A stretch of 64,000 bases of DNA, taken from NCBI GenBank assembly GCA_019096195.1, contig JAGTXK010000187.1, positions 434,001 through 498,000 of the forward strand. The letters run 5' to 3'. The translations under genes and the position numbers were made by a program. The stretch is from Boletus sp. NGJ (lineage: Eukaryota > Basidiomycota > Agaricomycetes > Boletales > Boletaceae). The notes beneath the pieces were generated by a model that worked only from the letters and a program-made list of their open reading frames with translations, was not told where the DNA came from and did not search any database. Positions 10,026-22,208 of the stretch are shown here, piece by piece (position 1 is the first letter of the stretch; each line of letters starts with the position of its first letter).

Positions 10026-13000
10026 GGATGCATATAGTCAACAGCGAAATCTTCCAAAAAGCCAAGAAAATGGAAGAAGTCTACGAAGTAGCTGCGAATA
10101 TGCATGGGGCATGGCAACAGATCGAAGGACTACAGAGAGGACCATTCGCATCCTTTGGAAAAGGAGGAAGAGGAAGCCACCATGATCCCAACATCATGGA
10201 CATGGACCAAATCACCCTGTCTCCTATAGAACACGCCAAACGAATCAGAGAGCAGAGATACTTCATCTGCAATAACGTTGGGTGCAGTACCAGAAACCAT
10301 TCTGGATACAAACCAAGGAGAAGGGAGGGATATAGGAAACCTCAAGAAACGCATACCTTAGGTAAGTTGTCACCATCAGAGAAACACCACAAGATCCCCT
10401 TGACAAATATCTGGTAGAGATCTCCAAGAACAACAGATGAGACAAAGTTCTCAGGATGCTCAAAACAGCCTTCGACATGGGGCTTGATGAGCGAGGCCTC
10501 CCTCTGGAATGAGTGAAGGAAGATGCCACAATGGAATGGGAAGAGAGCGTCAATGCTCTTGCCCTTGAACCTGCTATGCAAATCCACACGGATACTCCTA
10601 CTAAAGTGTCTTTTTAGGCAGAGGAGGTGAACCAACGTCACCCTCCTCCTATACAATTGCCCCTGTATTTATATCTGGATCGAGAAGTAAGTCTATTCGC
10701 ATTCCTCTCTCAATTTAGAAACAGGATGGCAAAATCATTGGGACAAACACTTTAATCAACAGCGGAGCAATCAGATGTTTCATCTCTCAACAAGCAGTCA
10801 AAAGGATGAGACTACCCACATGGAAGCTGGACACCCCGGTCCGAGCTTAGAACATTGATGGAACTCAAAACCAAAGAGAAGACCAACATTGTGTTGGACT
10901 ACGGAGGAATACGAGAAAGGCGGGATCTCTATGTCTTCAACTGCAGCAAGGATGAAGTCATCTTAGGACTTCCATAGCTCAGGGCGGTGAATCCTGAAAT
11001 CAACCGGATGAAAGGACGGATAACCATAGTGCTGTCCTCCTATTGATGGACCCAAGGAGATCCACTGGGAACCCTAGAACAACAATATCTGCTACGATAT
11101 CTGGAACATGACGAAGAAGAGTACATACAGGACGAACTCTACAAAACCTTCAAATACTGGATGCCCCTACAACAGGCCAAATTCTTCAACGCACATGGAG
11201 ATGTACCAGAGTTTGTTATCAAAAGAACAACTCTGTCTACCAAGACCGCCCAACAAGCGCCAAAGGCAAAGATTGCATTACCAGATGTGTTCAAAGAATA
11301 TGAAGACGTCTTCACAGAGAAGACTATCACCAAACTACCCCCCTCCCGATCATACAATCATGTAATTGAGCTAAAAGATTCGTTTCTCCTGAAACGAGCA
11401 AAGGCATATCCTTTAAACCCACTGGAACAGCAACAGGCATGCAAGGAATTCATCAATGAACATCTCAAAACTGTGAAGATATTTCCATCAAAATCTCCCC
11501 AGGCTGCCCCCTTCTTCTTTGTGAAGAAGAAGATGGGAAGCTCTGCCCCTGTCAAGACTACTGATATCTTAACAGTCATACGATCAAAAACGCCTATCCT
11601 CTCCTCTTAATTTCCGATCTACTGGATAAATTAAGGAGATCATCGATCTTTACCAAGTTCGATGTATAATGGGGCTATAACAACTTATTGATCAAGCCTG
11701 AAGATCAATAGAAGGCGGCTTTCCTCACCCTGTTTGGGGTCTTTGAACCAAATGTGATGTTTTTTGGGATATGCAATGTCCCAGCAACGTTCCAAGCTTT
11801 TATGGACAATCTCTTCGGAGATTACATTGCAGAAGGATGGTTGGTGATCTACATGCATGATCTGTTGATACATTCTTCAGACCAGGCAACCCGCAACGAA
11901 AGGACACAGAAGGTTTTAGAATGCTTCCAATGGCATGAAATGTACCTCAAACTGGCGAAGTGCTCTTTCTCAGCTGAAGAGGTTGAGTAGCTCAGAATGA
12001 ATGTAGGAAAGGACAGTGTCCAGATGGACCTGGTCAGACTCAATGCAAACAAAGAATGGACCCCCCGGTAAATGTGAAGGACGTCTGATCCTTCATCAGA
12101 TTCTGCAACTTTTACAGGAATTCATCCCCTCCTTCTCCGACATTGCATGTCCGCTGTTAGACCTCACAAAACAGAAGACACCATGGTCATGGGGAGAAAA
12201 GTCATTCAGAACCCTCCAATCAGCATTCGCAAGAAAACCCGTCCTTGCCTTCCCTAATACATCGAAATCTTTCATCCTTATGACCAACGCCTCCCTCACC
12301 ACATCCGGAGTGGTACTCATGCATACCAACAACAATGGAGACATGCAACCCTGTGGTTATCTCTCCCAGACTTTTATCTTCCACAGAAAGAAATTACAAC
12401 ATATACAACAGAGAACTATTAGCTGTCACACAAGGCCTAAAAAATGGCGGCAATACCTCCTTGGATCGCCCCATCTGGTGATGGTGCTAACCGATCACAA
12501 AAATCTCACCTTCAAAAAACCTCAGCAGTTATTCCGACAACAAGCATGGTGGCTCCTGTTCCTACAAGACTATGACATGGTCTACCACGCCTTACCAGAA
12601 ACAAAAATGGCCCCTGCTGTTGCCCTATTCCGTCAAGACAAAATTGATACTTCCAACGATAACAAAGACGTCCAACTTCTTCCATCTGGAGCCTTTGATC
12701 ATCAAGTCCGGATAATGATCGACCTGGCATTAGCCAATAAAATTAAGGGATCCTCATCCTCATCTGATCCCCTAATTCTCTCCATCCTGGAATGAATGGA
12801 GAAAGATGAACCCCTCTTTGGAAGATCCAATGTGGAGAACTGGACCTTTGACGATGGCACTTATACTTCAAAAATCGAATGTATATTCCAGGACCAGCCC
12901 GATAGAAACTGGTATCCTCCGTCCATTCCTCCTTTAAAGGGGGACATGGAGGACACCTTTTTACGACCACTCTCCTAGCCAAAAATTACTGGTGGCCCGG

Positions 13001-13235
13001 ACTCACCACATTCGTCCGAAAATACATCGCCGGCTGTGCCGTCTGCCAAAGTAATAAGGTCCAAACTCATCCCAACTGTGCCCCCGACCACCCCACTAGC
13101 CTTTGAAGGACGCTGCCCATTCCAAAACCTTTCTGTGGATCTCATCACCAACCTTCCCCTGGTGAATGGATTCAATTCTGTTATGGTCATGGGGTCGATT
13201 ATATGGCCTTAATAAGGGGGTATTTCTCATCCCAT
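10026..13235 (+). mobile_element. Gypsy-3 gag tail and pol (fossil)
   Basis: The second half of Gypsy-3 resumes after Element X. In order: gag tail with KKMEEVYEVAANMHGAW and a Cys/His cluster (10028-10417), a protease-like region (about 10700-11000), reverse transcriptase with SPQAAPFFFVKKK and a Y-x-x-DLL box near 11860, RNase H with VLTDHKNLTF (about 12480), and an integrase zinc finger with YWWPGLTTFVRKYIAGCAVC (about 12990-13060). The element is cut soon after the start of the integrase core near 13235, and its 3' LTR is gone. It carries well over ten breaks. This is the most decayed of the long Gypsy copies. Confidence 0.8.
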
Positions 13236-13655
13236 TAACTGAAACTGTGAGGAGACTCCAGGAACAGCTGAATCAACAACAGGAGACTTGGAGTGAACCC
13301 TTGTTGACCTCCCCGTCAACATTCCAAATGCCTCCCAACAAAGCACCCCCACCATACCAGAATCAGCCATTTCGAAACCACCTCAGCAACTATGCCGAAC
13401 CAGAACCGTCCTCTTCTCCTCAGGACTCTCCCGTCATTATATGACCCATATTCCCCCTCCACTGGGAACAGCTACAACAAGGAGCCCTCTCTCTCCTGCC
13501 CTTCCCCGCGCCGAACCCAGAAGGGACACACCCCTCTCACCAACCATACCAGCACAGTGAATGGTCATTCCGATCCCATGGGATTCACCAACCACCGCCC
13601 TCCTAATGGTTTTCTCCACTCATCAGGGTGTTTCGAATGCGGAAGTACGTTGCAC
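13236..13655 (+). mobile_element. Gag-like retroelement scrap
   Basis: An open stretch reads ETVRRLQEQLNQQQETWSEP, then a Pro/Ser-rich segment, and a neighbouring stretch ends in CFECGS, which looks like the first half of a CCHC knuckle. This resembles the C-terminal part of a retrotransposon gag and does not continue the integrase before it. It is cut off by Tc1-C2 at 13656. The family is not determinable. Confidence 0.45.
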
Positions 13656-14797
13656 CAGTGACTCCAAAAATCCTTTCCATGCTAACCCTCAATGTGGTGC
13701 GCTTCGCGCACCACCACACACTGTGGGAATTTCGCTTCGCTTTGGTGGAGTTATAAATAGTACATACTCTTGGCTACAAGATTGCTCCCTAGGTCATGTG
13801 ATTTGGCCCACAGGCTGTGGAGATATGATCAATATGAAACAGTAATACCGTGGAAAGGGTTTTTTCACTTTTGAATTGAAAAGGGTATTTGGATATTATC
13901 AGTACTTGGTATAGCCTCCTTTTGCTCTAAGCACTGCCTGAATCCTCCTAGGCATGCTTTCAATCAATTTCTGACACTCCTCCACTGGTATCCTATCCCA
14001 CTCCACTTGAACCCTTTCCCACAATTCATGAATTCCATTAGGGGGGTTTTCATGCTTTGCAAGGCTCCTCTTCAGACAACTCCAGAGATGTTCAATAGGG
14101 TTGAGGTCAGGAGATTGTGCAGGCCACACACCATAGTACTGAATTCTTGCTCCTCTAGCCAGTTCTTGACCAAGCCTGCAGGTATGCTTGGGGTCATTGT
14201 CCTGCTGAAAGATGATGTTAGGAGGATTGAGACCATAATACTCCAGGGTTTGCTGAAGCTCATTCTTCAAAATTTGAAGGTAGAGGTCCCCATCCATCCT
14301 ACCATCAATCTTAATAGCAAAGCCAACTCCCTCCCAAGTCATACAGCCCCACATCATCAGAGAACCTCCTCCAAACTTGAGGGTTCTATTCACCAGCCTA
14401 TCACTAAGCCCCTCACCTGCCCCTCTTCCATGCCCATTTACACCCATCTGACCCTAGGCGATTGATTTTGGTCTCATCAGACCATATCACCTTCTTCCAA
14501 TCCTCCATAGTCCAATCCTTATGTGCATAGGCAAAATCCAAGTGAGCCTTGCGATGCCTAGTGGAGAGGAGGGGATGTTTGGACTTCACCACAGCTTTCA
14601 TACCAGCTTTCTTCAAGTGGAGGCGTACAGTATTGGCAGAGAGGGGTTGGTTGATGATATTGGTGAGGGCTTTGGTTACTTGGACAGCATTTTCAGCTTT
14701 CCCAGAGGTGATTAGATGTTGGGCATGACAAATGTTGGTGGGAGCAAGCTTGGAAGGACGACCCCCAGGAGCTTTGGGAAGGGCAGAACGATGCGCT
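13656..14797 (-). pseudogene. Tc1-C2: truncated Tc1 element with transposase pseudogene
   Basis: The left end is the outer TIR start CAGTGACTCC; the transposase lies on the minus strand (13899 to about 14797) and matches Tc1-C1. All three catalytic sites are visible: VIWSDETKIN, FQQDNDPKHT and LNPIEHLW (DD34E). The N-terminal DNA-binding part and the second TIR are missing, cut where the DIRS-type fragment begins, and no TA flanks the remaining end. After the second Asp the frame is displaced by the same extra base seen in Tc1-C1 (HTCRLGQEL in place of a frame reading VKNWLEEQ) and is restored by a 2-base insertion before VWPAQSPD. The reading frame is also broken once between the two longest pieces, near 14410-14450. 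Confidence 0.85.
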
Positions 14798-16790
14798 AGG
14801 AATCCTCTCAAAGGACTCTCGTGCCATGCAGAGCGAAATCTCGCACAGCTGTGATGAGCTAGAGCTTAGACTCCTCTGACATGCGTACTCTCATGAGGTT
14901 TGGATGGACATCAAAACCAATGATGGGCAACTCGTCTCCAAAGACCTGCTTTCGCTCTTCATGAGGCAGGCGAATGAAATCCCAAAGCTGGAGTAGGTGT
15001 GTAAGGTGAGAAGGGAGTTGTTTCTGATGCCTTTGTAGAAGAGCATCTCGCCCCTCTTCTGAGCAGAGAAGGAGTCGTCAACATAAACATAGAGACGGTG
15101 GATGAGAGATACAACCTGTTTGATCTGCCACAGTGGATGCATGGGCATTCGCCTGTATGCTTCAGAAATATCAGCCTTCCAGAGCATGAGGTCGACATTG
15201 GGATCCTAGCATTCCCCAAATCTTGGACATTATCCAGAGTAACCCTAGCGATGTCCTCGCGCGAGATCATGTTGTTGAGAGCGAACTGACCAGCACTGTG
15301 ATCAGTGACAAAGCCGATGTTTGTTGGTCCCAGGCTTGGGAACTGCATGAATGGGCATGCTGTGTATCCCTGGAAGGAGATCTGCACCAAAGGACTCTGA
15401 CGACCAAGTGCAACTTCTTGCAGAAACGCTGCCTCCCAGAGTGTTTTTCGGAGCGCGCTGGGAGTTGTCCCATATGAGAGGCCAATCCCATAATGGGTAT
15501 TGGCAAAGGGCCAAAAACCCTGGCGCAATCCTTGACACACAGAGTCGACAAATGACTGGTTGGGATTGGATGAGAGGAGTGAGGAGATGGTAAGGGCTCA
15601 GCAAGCTGAATCCAGCGCACTATCCCTGCTCCTGACAGCTACAGCTGGGTCCCACACAGTGTCTCCTGAACTTCTGACCCCTACTGAGCTCCTGATTGAG
15701 GCTTCGACTTTGGACACTCGTGCCGTCTGTGAGCGCCTCCACACTTGTTGCGATCGCAGACATGAGAGTAGGAGCATTTAGATGCTTGCTTGTGACAGGT
15801 GCCTCTATTCCAGTTATGGCAAGGCTCTCTTCCTCCAACACGGGCTGACTTGCCAGCTCACTTTCCGCCCTGTCCTCCCTCTCCGGGACTCGGACCCATG
15901 CCAAATGAGGTGAGATATATGGTTCTGAGGTCCTCAAACCGGGAAAATCAGAGGCGAAGGTGCTTTTGATTGGCAGCTCGGAGTCTGATGACCTTGTCGA
16001 GGTCAATGACCCTGGAGTGGAACGTGGGGGAGAGATGGAGGCAAAGAGGGCCGACATATACACTTGGTAGGCCACATATTCAGAGTATCGTGATCGCTTG
16101 GATGGTCTTGCCGAATGCAATGACCCAGTCCCCATGCGACCTGATGGCCTTGGATTGCTTGGGGACTCAAACTGAGATCTGGAAGAGGTCTCCAACATCC
16201 TGGCTCTGCTTAGTCTCGATATCAGCGGGAGTAATGTGCTCCCAGGACCTTGGCAGGGTTGACTGCAAACCCCTTGACAATGTTGAGCCACTGGTCAGGT
16301 GGGAAGTCTGGGCATCCAGGTGAGAGTAGGATCTTTCTGACCACATAGAGGTGGTGAGGGCACTGGTAAGGTCGTCTTTGGAGGGTTCAGTCTCTCCAGA
16401 AGTGAGGGCTGTCTGGATGTGGAGGATGGCTTCACTCTTAGAGACCTCTCCCTTCCTGTATTGTCTGACAACTCCAAGTGCTGACTGCACAGAGGCTGTG
16501 GGAAACCCTTCTGGGATGGTGTATGAGCGAGAAGAGGCGGTTTGTGTGGAGGATGCATTGTGAGACATGAGGAAATGATGGGAACAGATGTGACTGGAGG
16601 AGTAAAGCAAAGGCAGTGGCTGGCAAGCAAATGAGAGGAGAGAGGACTGTGGGGAGAGGGGCTGGAGGAGTGCTGTCAGTGGCTTGCCAGTCGGAGTTTG
16701 AATCGGAGTTTGGAAAGAGGGACTTTTTGCCACAATGATGTGTGGCATAAGTGAGGAATCTGATCACAATGGTATAATCAGTCAAAAAAT
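14798..16790 (-). mobile_element. DIRS-type (tyrosine-recombinase) retroelement fragment, gag-like plus RT (fossil)
   Basis: From the right, the minus strand carries a gag-like region (RSYTIPEGFPTASVQSALGV, VRQYRKGEVSKSEAILHIQ) and then a reverse transcriptase segment with LWKADISEAYRRMPMHPLWQ and YVYVDDSFS. The V-D-D box with a Phe/Ser follow-up and the spacing to a downstream LPIIGFDV-like stretch are typical of the DIRS-like RT common in basidiomycetes. The RNase H, methylase and tyrosine recombinase regions are absent, as are the split or inverted repeats. It is broken many times and abuts Tc1-C2 on one side and a Helitron fragment on the other. Confidence 0.7.
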
Positions 16791-16799
16791 AAGCAGGGC

Positions 16800-18590
16800 C
16801 CCTCCTACCATGGTGATATGGCTAGTGGGTGTGCTTGTGAGGGACTGGTAAAGGCATGGTGCATATGATAGTGGCATTGTCCAATTAGCCTTGTATAAAC
16901 TGAGTTTAAACCCAAGATATGACAGTTGAACTGTACCAACAGCACTCTGGGATGAGGGACTACATGTTTGTTGTTAAAGACACCTTGGTGCTTTTCAACA
17001 GTTCTACCATTGTCAGGGCAAGCATAATCAGGATATCCATCCTCCTTAATAATGGTCTGAGGAGTGTAAGGCTTTGGAAAGCATTTTTGTACAGACATTG
17101 TTTTCAATACATCTTTGAGGAGAGTAGGGACCATGGAGCATATATCTGGTGAGAGCTGAGTAAAGCTGTGGATGGATATTGAAATCAGAAATCTGTGCTG
17201 AAATAACACTATTAATCTGCTCCAGAGTATGAATGCTGTGTGTTTAAAGTAGCCATCACAAATCTTCTTTAAGAGAGCTTGCTGTTTGGCATTAAAGATT
17301 CGAGCAACCAGATCAGGCCTGTTCACAATACTTTGACCTATTGTTATGTATAATCAGTAATAGATTTTAACATCAAATTGAGTCTATCTATATATCTGGA
17401 AGAAGATTCTGAGTGATTTCTGGCCAGCTTTCATTAGCAGTCATGGTGAGAAATAGATTAGGTTTCCTATATTCACGACATATGGTGTTACAACCTTCCT
17501 AACCTGGTAACATGTTATTAAGTAATCAACCTCCTAGTTGATTACTGGACTAGCTGGACTTGAGCAACTGGCTCAGGTATGGGGTTACTGACAGCTAGCT
17601 TTACATAGAGTCTCCTATAGAGTGAGGGACGTCTCTACGACCAATGGCAGAGTCTTGGTGTTGCTGCTGGTTAGGCATGCAAGTGGATAGCAAGAAGACC
17701 ACAGACTCTGAAGTGATGTGGAACCGAAAGTGGGGTTGATTACACAGTAAGAAGTGTAGATCAAGGTTAGAGGTTACATGAAGGGCGTACACCTGTATAT
17801 ATAGACCTCTCCAATCTAGGGCCAGCTTCTCATCTTATATAGTTATATGAGATTACAGATCAAATATTACTATGAAAGGAGATCAAAGGCATCAGATGAA
17901 TGAGGAATTGGAATACTAAACTATGTATGAGAGAACATAGCTGAGGAGGCAATGTCTGTGATTGAATCAGAGGTGAAATGCATATAGGTGAAATAAAGGG
18001 CTGTGTCACAGCCATAGTGATGCATTGCCTAGAAAGGGCATTCAGGGTGGGGCGATGCTTGGGTGGGTGTTGTAGGGGAATCCCGAGTCATAGGAGTTGA
18101 AGAGTAGATTGTCCCAGAGTCCAGGAGGGGGAGTAGGAAGGGAAAAAAGTGTACCCCCTTCTATAACCATAACATATGGCCAAAGAGTCCTAAGGAAGTT
18201 GTTGCATGTAGTGAGTTCCACCTTTGTGACTGGAAGGCAAAATAACATGTCCAACTTGACCCATGTCTTGACCAGCATTATCATGATCTGAGCAATCTTG
18301 TAATCCTTGATATAGATCAGCCCTGAGTCTTGTCTGATTGTTGGCAATTCAAGTAAAATTGCACTGATAGATTGAAGCTCATGCATCACAAACCAACTTC
18401 TGGAAAAGTCTACCACCCTCAAAGAGATTTTGTGGCTCTATTTGAGGTGGAAGCACATGCAATCTATAGACATATCAGAGGAGTTGGGTGACTTTCTGGA
18501 ATGATGTGGATTGCCATTAGCATTTTGCAAGGAAATATCCAGATGCCAGCCTTCCTCCTCATGTGGAAAGAATAGAACATAATGAAGAAT
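16800..18590 (-). pseudogene. Helitron Rep/helicase N-region fragment, copy 2
   Basis: The right part (18180-18590) is the reverse of the Helitron_like_N segment found at 57480-57760: the blocks for LHVHPPQIEPQNL, FQQLVYDAWASIDQ and GLQDCLGHDDAGQD match at nucleotide level. Left of the solo LTR (17486-18174) it continues with a match to the phrase FLTMTAN, then NRPDLVARIFNAKQQALLKK, and then KPYTPQTIIKEDGYPDYA and a stretch ending in FNCHI, all in family order. The HUH (His-x-His) segment expected after the basic helix is not visible and appears deleted. The helicase domain is absent. There are multiple stops and no Helitron ends (5' TC, 3' CTRR hairpin) that I can define. It is a plain DNA transposon relic. 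Confidence 0.75.
17486..18174 (-). mobile_element. Solo LTR of Gypsy-3 family (689 bp), TSD tatgg
   Basis: On the plus strand it reads TGTTACAACC...CCATAACA and is flanked by perfect 5-bp repeats tatgg at 17481-17485 and 18175-18179. The reversed start (gaagggggtac block) matches the LTRs at 2175 and 22209. It lies inside the Helitron fragment, so it inserted after that Helitron copy arrived and later collapsed to one LTR. Confidence 0.85.
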
Positions 18591-20270
18591 GAAAGACAGA
18601 TCAAAGACCTATCAGTATCCTTGGCAGCATCCAATCAAGTCTCTTCTCTGTAGTGTAATCAGAGGTCTCAGTGGCAACCAGCAGATACACAGAGTTGGAT
18701 CTGTGAAGCTAGGTAGTAGAGACTTGATCACACCTCTTCTTGAGCAACTGATTTTCACTCTTGTCACACTGTAGCAAAGCAAAGATCAAGTGCCTAATCC
18801 AAGAACTTACACCTTGACTCAGTTATCCAGCAGATCCTGTAGTCTATGATTTGTCATTAGCATAATGTATGTATCTGTATCAAGCAAAGTATATGTATAT
18901 ACATACCAGCACTCAAAGTGCTTATTATCAATAGATGAGATCTATTATCAGATGGCAGCCAAGATATCAGTTATTAAACTTACCCAGGAATCACTCAAAA
19001 ACTCATCAGATTTTGATATTATATATTTTATCAGAGGTGTAGCAATGATGCAGCAATGATGTAGATGATATGTAGGAATCTGAGTAGCAAGCATTTGGAG
19101 TCTTCTCGAATTTCATGTGCAGACAACCCAAAAAGGAAATACACATGGTTCAACTAACAAAGTGAATAGCAGGTGAAACACCTAAAACACCCCAAAGCCA
19201 CATCAGTCAGTTTTCATCACTCTTCAACACTTCACCATTGTCTGCTCACTTAGCAATGAGTGTTTCAGACCAGGAATCAAGTAGTGGTAATGACACTAGC
19301 TGTATTGATAACACTGGCTCCTCCATGTGCCATACTGGTATAGACTTTGGAGATTCAACTAAGGGTATCAAATGGAAGGAGGGCTTCAAGCTTCTTTGGT
19401 ACAGATTATAACTGACTATTTGAATGATCTTGGTAATTAGATGGTTTGTCTTGTAGTAGTTTGATTGAACAATGTAAATGTCATTTGCCTCACTATTATA
19501 CCAAATTGTACAACTTGAACCACAGATGAACAATGAGTATTGAGAGCAAAATGGTTGTTGAGTGTGATTATACTATTGTCTACAGCAGTGCAGCATGAGT
19601 AAGCTGGCCTCAAGTCTATAATGTGCTGAAAAACATCAGTCACTAGCAGTTGCAGCATTCAAGACACCCCATACTCAAGCTTAATTTCATTAGAAATATC
19701 CAGTGGATTTGAACTTGGAGGAATGGTGCTGCTGCTAGGTAATTCAAAGTTGTATCAATTAATTTATATAATGTCAAGTTAGACTGATATACAGCCTCAG
19801 AGTTCCATACTAGCAGTTGTTGTTCTTTTCTCAACTTGTCTAGATTCATCAGGTTTCTCCAGTTCTGTTCATCTACTTCAATGTCTACTACTACAGAAAG
19901 TATGGACACTGTTCCAACCCATTCTACCTTCACAATGGCAAATCTCGCAGCAATCTACAACTCAACACTCATACAAGAATACAGTAACAATGAGCATTAA
20001 GCTGTTGCTCATGTTCTCCTCAGATACCAAGTCAATGTAGACACAACTCATTATAAATCCAAGACTTCTGGCAGCCTTCATCCATCTTACATTGGATTCA
20101 ATCCTCCTGTGTTCAAAATTGGCTAGGTGCTCACCAAGCATCAGCTTGTTTAGGCATCTTTGAGTGATGTATTCAATGCTGTATGTATTCCATATTTTTC
20201 CTGTGTTCTGTACTAATAATGGTGGACTTAAAGGTTACTATGCAAGACCAACTTGATGGTGGAATTTCCA
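18591..20270. other. Unassigned AT-rich region
   Basis: No gene can be supported. A few short open stretches exist on both strands (for example ATG at 19257, plus, MSVSDQESSSGNDTSC followed by a stop after about 50 codons, near possible GT/AG sites), but no family is recognisable. It could be decayed, intron-containing host sequence. Confidence 0.3.
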
Positions 20271-21600
20271 TCCTCATTTGATGCCCAGGTACTCCAGCAT
20301 TCCCAACTCTCACTCCTGACAAAATCACAGCTGACCTCTACGTTACACCCTGCAAACTTCACAAGGAACAATGCAGCATCAGCAATCATGTAGCTACAAT
20401 GGTAAAAAAATTTTGTGAAAAGTTCACTGTACCACACATCTGCCATTTCACTGAGCACTGCAATGTGAAATTAACCAAGGACACACTGGTGATGCCACTT
20501 ACACAAGCCTTGCCAAAGGAAGTGAAGTCAAAGGATATAGGCAGACCTTTATGTGGCATAGTTCCAACTCCATGTCAGCAGCAGTGCCACACTGACATGT
20601 TCCTGTTGGATAAGGCTGGACCAGAAAGATTTGTGGAGTTGCTGTCCAATCGCATCATGATGTTGTCAGTTAATGACCAGTCTAGACTTTCCCCCCATTA
20701 ATCAGCATTGGACACCAATTGAACAGTGCCCTTGACAAACTTAAATTGGGCAATGAAATGCTTCTGCATTTGCATTTATTACTCAGTACCATTTGAAGTA
20801 GCCTTTGGGAGAAGACCTTTACATTGGCTGCATGGAAGTTCAATCCTATTGAGGCAGCAGTCCTTACTTAGGCACTCCTTGCTGATGTGAATGGTGCTGC
20901 CAAGGCCATGGTACCCAATATCAAAGTATGTATCACCCATGAAATTGTCAGCATACTGTGCTCATTAAATTTACAGTGTAAGCTAACAAATTATTGCAAC
21001 AACATATTGAGGGGCCTCAATATTCTAGCACTCTTATTTGTTCTTAGAATCATTTGAAATGTTGCTAAGTCTTATTAGCTAGACCTTCACTGTCCCTAAT
21101 GTTACATTTATAATTTTATCTTCCCTGCGACTGATTTTCAAGCATTCCAAGAACAGGGAAAAAATATAAAAGGTCAGTTGGTTTCTATTCACTGATGACT
21201 TGAACAGGTAACATAGCACTGTTGCAGTGGTTCCCAGAAATGCAGCATTCTACTAGATGTTTCCAACCTTCTGCCTGCACACATGCTAAGATTACTCTTA
21301 GCAAGGGTGCTCATGTGGCAATTACAGCTGAGCGGTGCTGAAGGACCCATGACTTCATGGAGGACCTTGACCACATCTTGGAATAGATAAGTGATGCTGC
21401 AAAGAAGATTGCCTCTACACATCACAAGAGTATTCAGTGTGTTCAGTGGGACCTGTATTTTGGTCATGGAGTTCTGTCTACAAGGCACACAAAGATCAAC
21501 ACATGGAATGCATTTTGTTGGAAAAAGGGCCACAACATGCAGGCACAAGGTAAGTAATATTTTATTTATCCTTTTTCATGATGTAGTACTAGATTGTACC
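20271..21600 (+). pseudogene. Decayed coding-like region, family unknown
   Basis: Plus-strand stretches look protein-like: TVPHICHFTEHCNVKLTKDT within 20399-20701 and, after 21300, a part containing QCVQWDLYFGHGV and KINTWNAFCWKKGHN. The second resembles a segment (TWNAF.W) of large hypothetical proteins in mushroom genomes, often with no assigned role. Stops interrupt both. No domain, start codon or intron structure can be fixed. Confidence 0.3.
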
Positions 21601-21619
21601 CTCCCATAGATATAGCTGC

Positions 21620-22208
21620 ACCTGCTAGTTGTCTGAGTAATGGAAAAACCCTGCTTCCAGCATCAGCTAGATGCAGTTGAGTTCCTCGACAACTTGAATC
21701 ACTATATGCATAAACTGGCAGACCATACTCCTTTCTCTATCATTCCCCCTCTCTCTGTCACTTCCACATCCTTGGCATCCTTGGCCTCTCTAGACCCTGC
21801 TGAACTCTATTTCATTGAATAGGTAGAAGTTCATTGGAGCAGAAATGATGGAAGATCTCCCCTTGGTACCCAACACCCTCACTACACAGAGGCCTGCTAT
21901 GAATGTCATCGCCTTGGCCATGTTCATGCCACTTGTCCAGTCTATTGTTGTCCAAACTGTCTACATTGAGCTTCTGGACATCCTTCCTTCCATTGTCCTC
22001 TATGTCATTGACCAAACTCTCCTTCTTCTCCTCATCTAGCTGCACTTCATCCTCATTGTATTCTGTTCACCCAGTTCCACCACCATGCTCTCTTCATCAC
22101 ACCACCAGATCTACTCCCTACTGTATCGCCCCACCGACTGATAATTCCTTTGATTATGGTGACGACATCTACAGTGATGAAGCCATTGGCAATATCACAG
22201 GCTCCCCC
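21620..22208 (+). mobile_element. Gypsy-2 relative: fragment of the post-pol ORF (fossil)
   Basis: Stretches match the extra ORF of Gypsy-2 at 47497-48378: LDAVEFLDNLNHYMHKLAD corresponds to AIELLDDLDRYMRDLAN, and a later stretch has a CCHC knuckle in the same place. The fragment runs up to the solo LTR at 22209 and resumes at 23154 with a purine run and an LTR start, as in Gypsy-2. It is broken several times and its gag and pol are not in the window. Confidence 0.7.

Noticed and set aside
13899-14465. Plus-strand open frame of 152 codons opposite Tc1-C2
   Set aside because: The minus strand carries the transposase with its catalytic motifs; the plus-strand frame mirrors it and recurs only because the element recurs.
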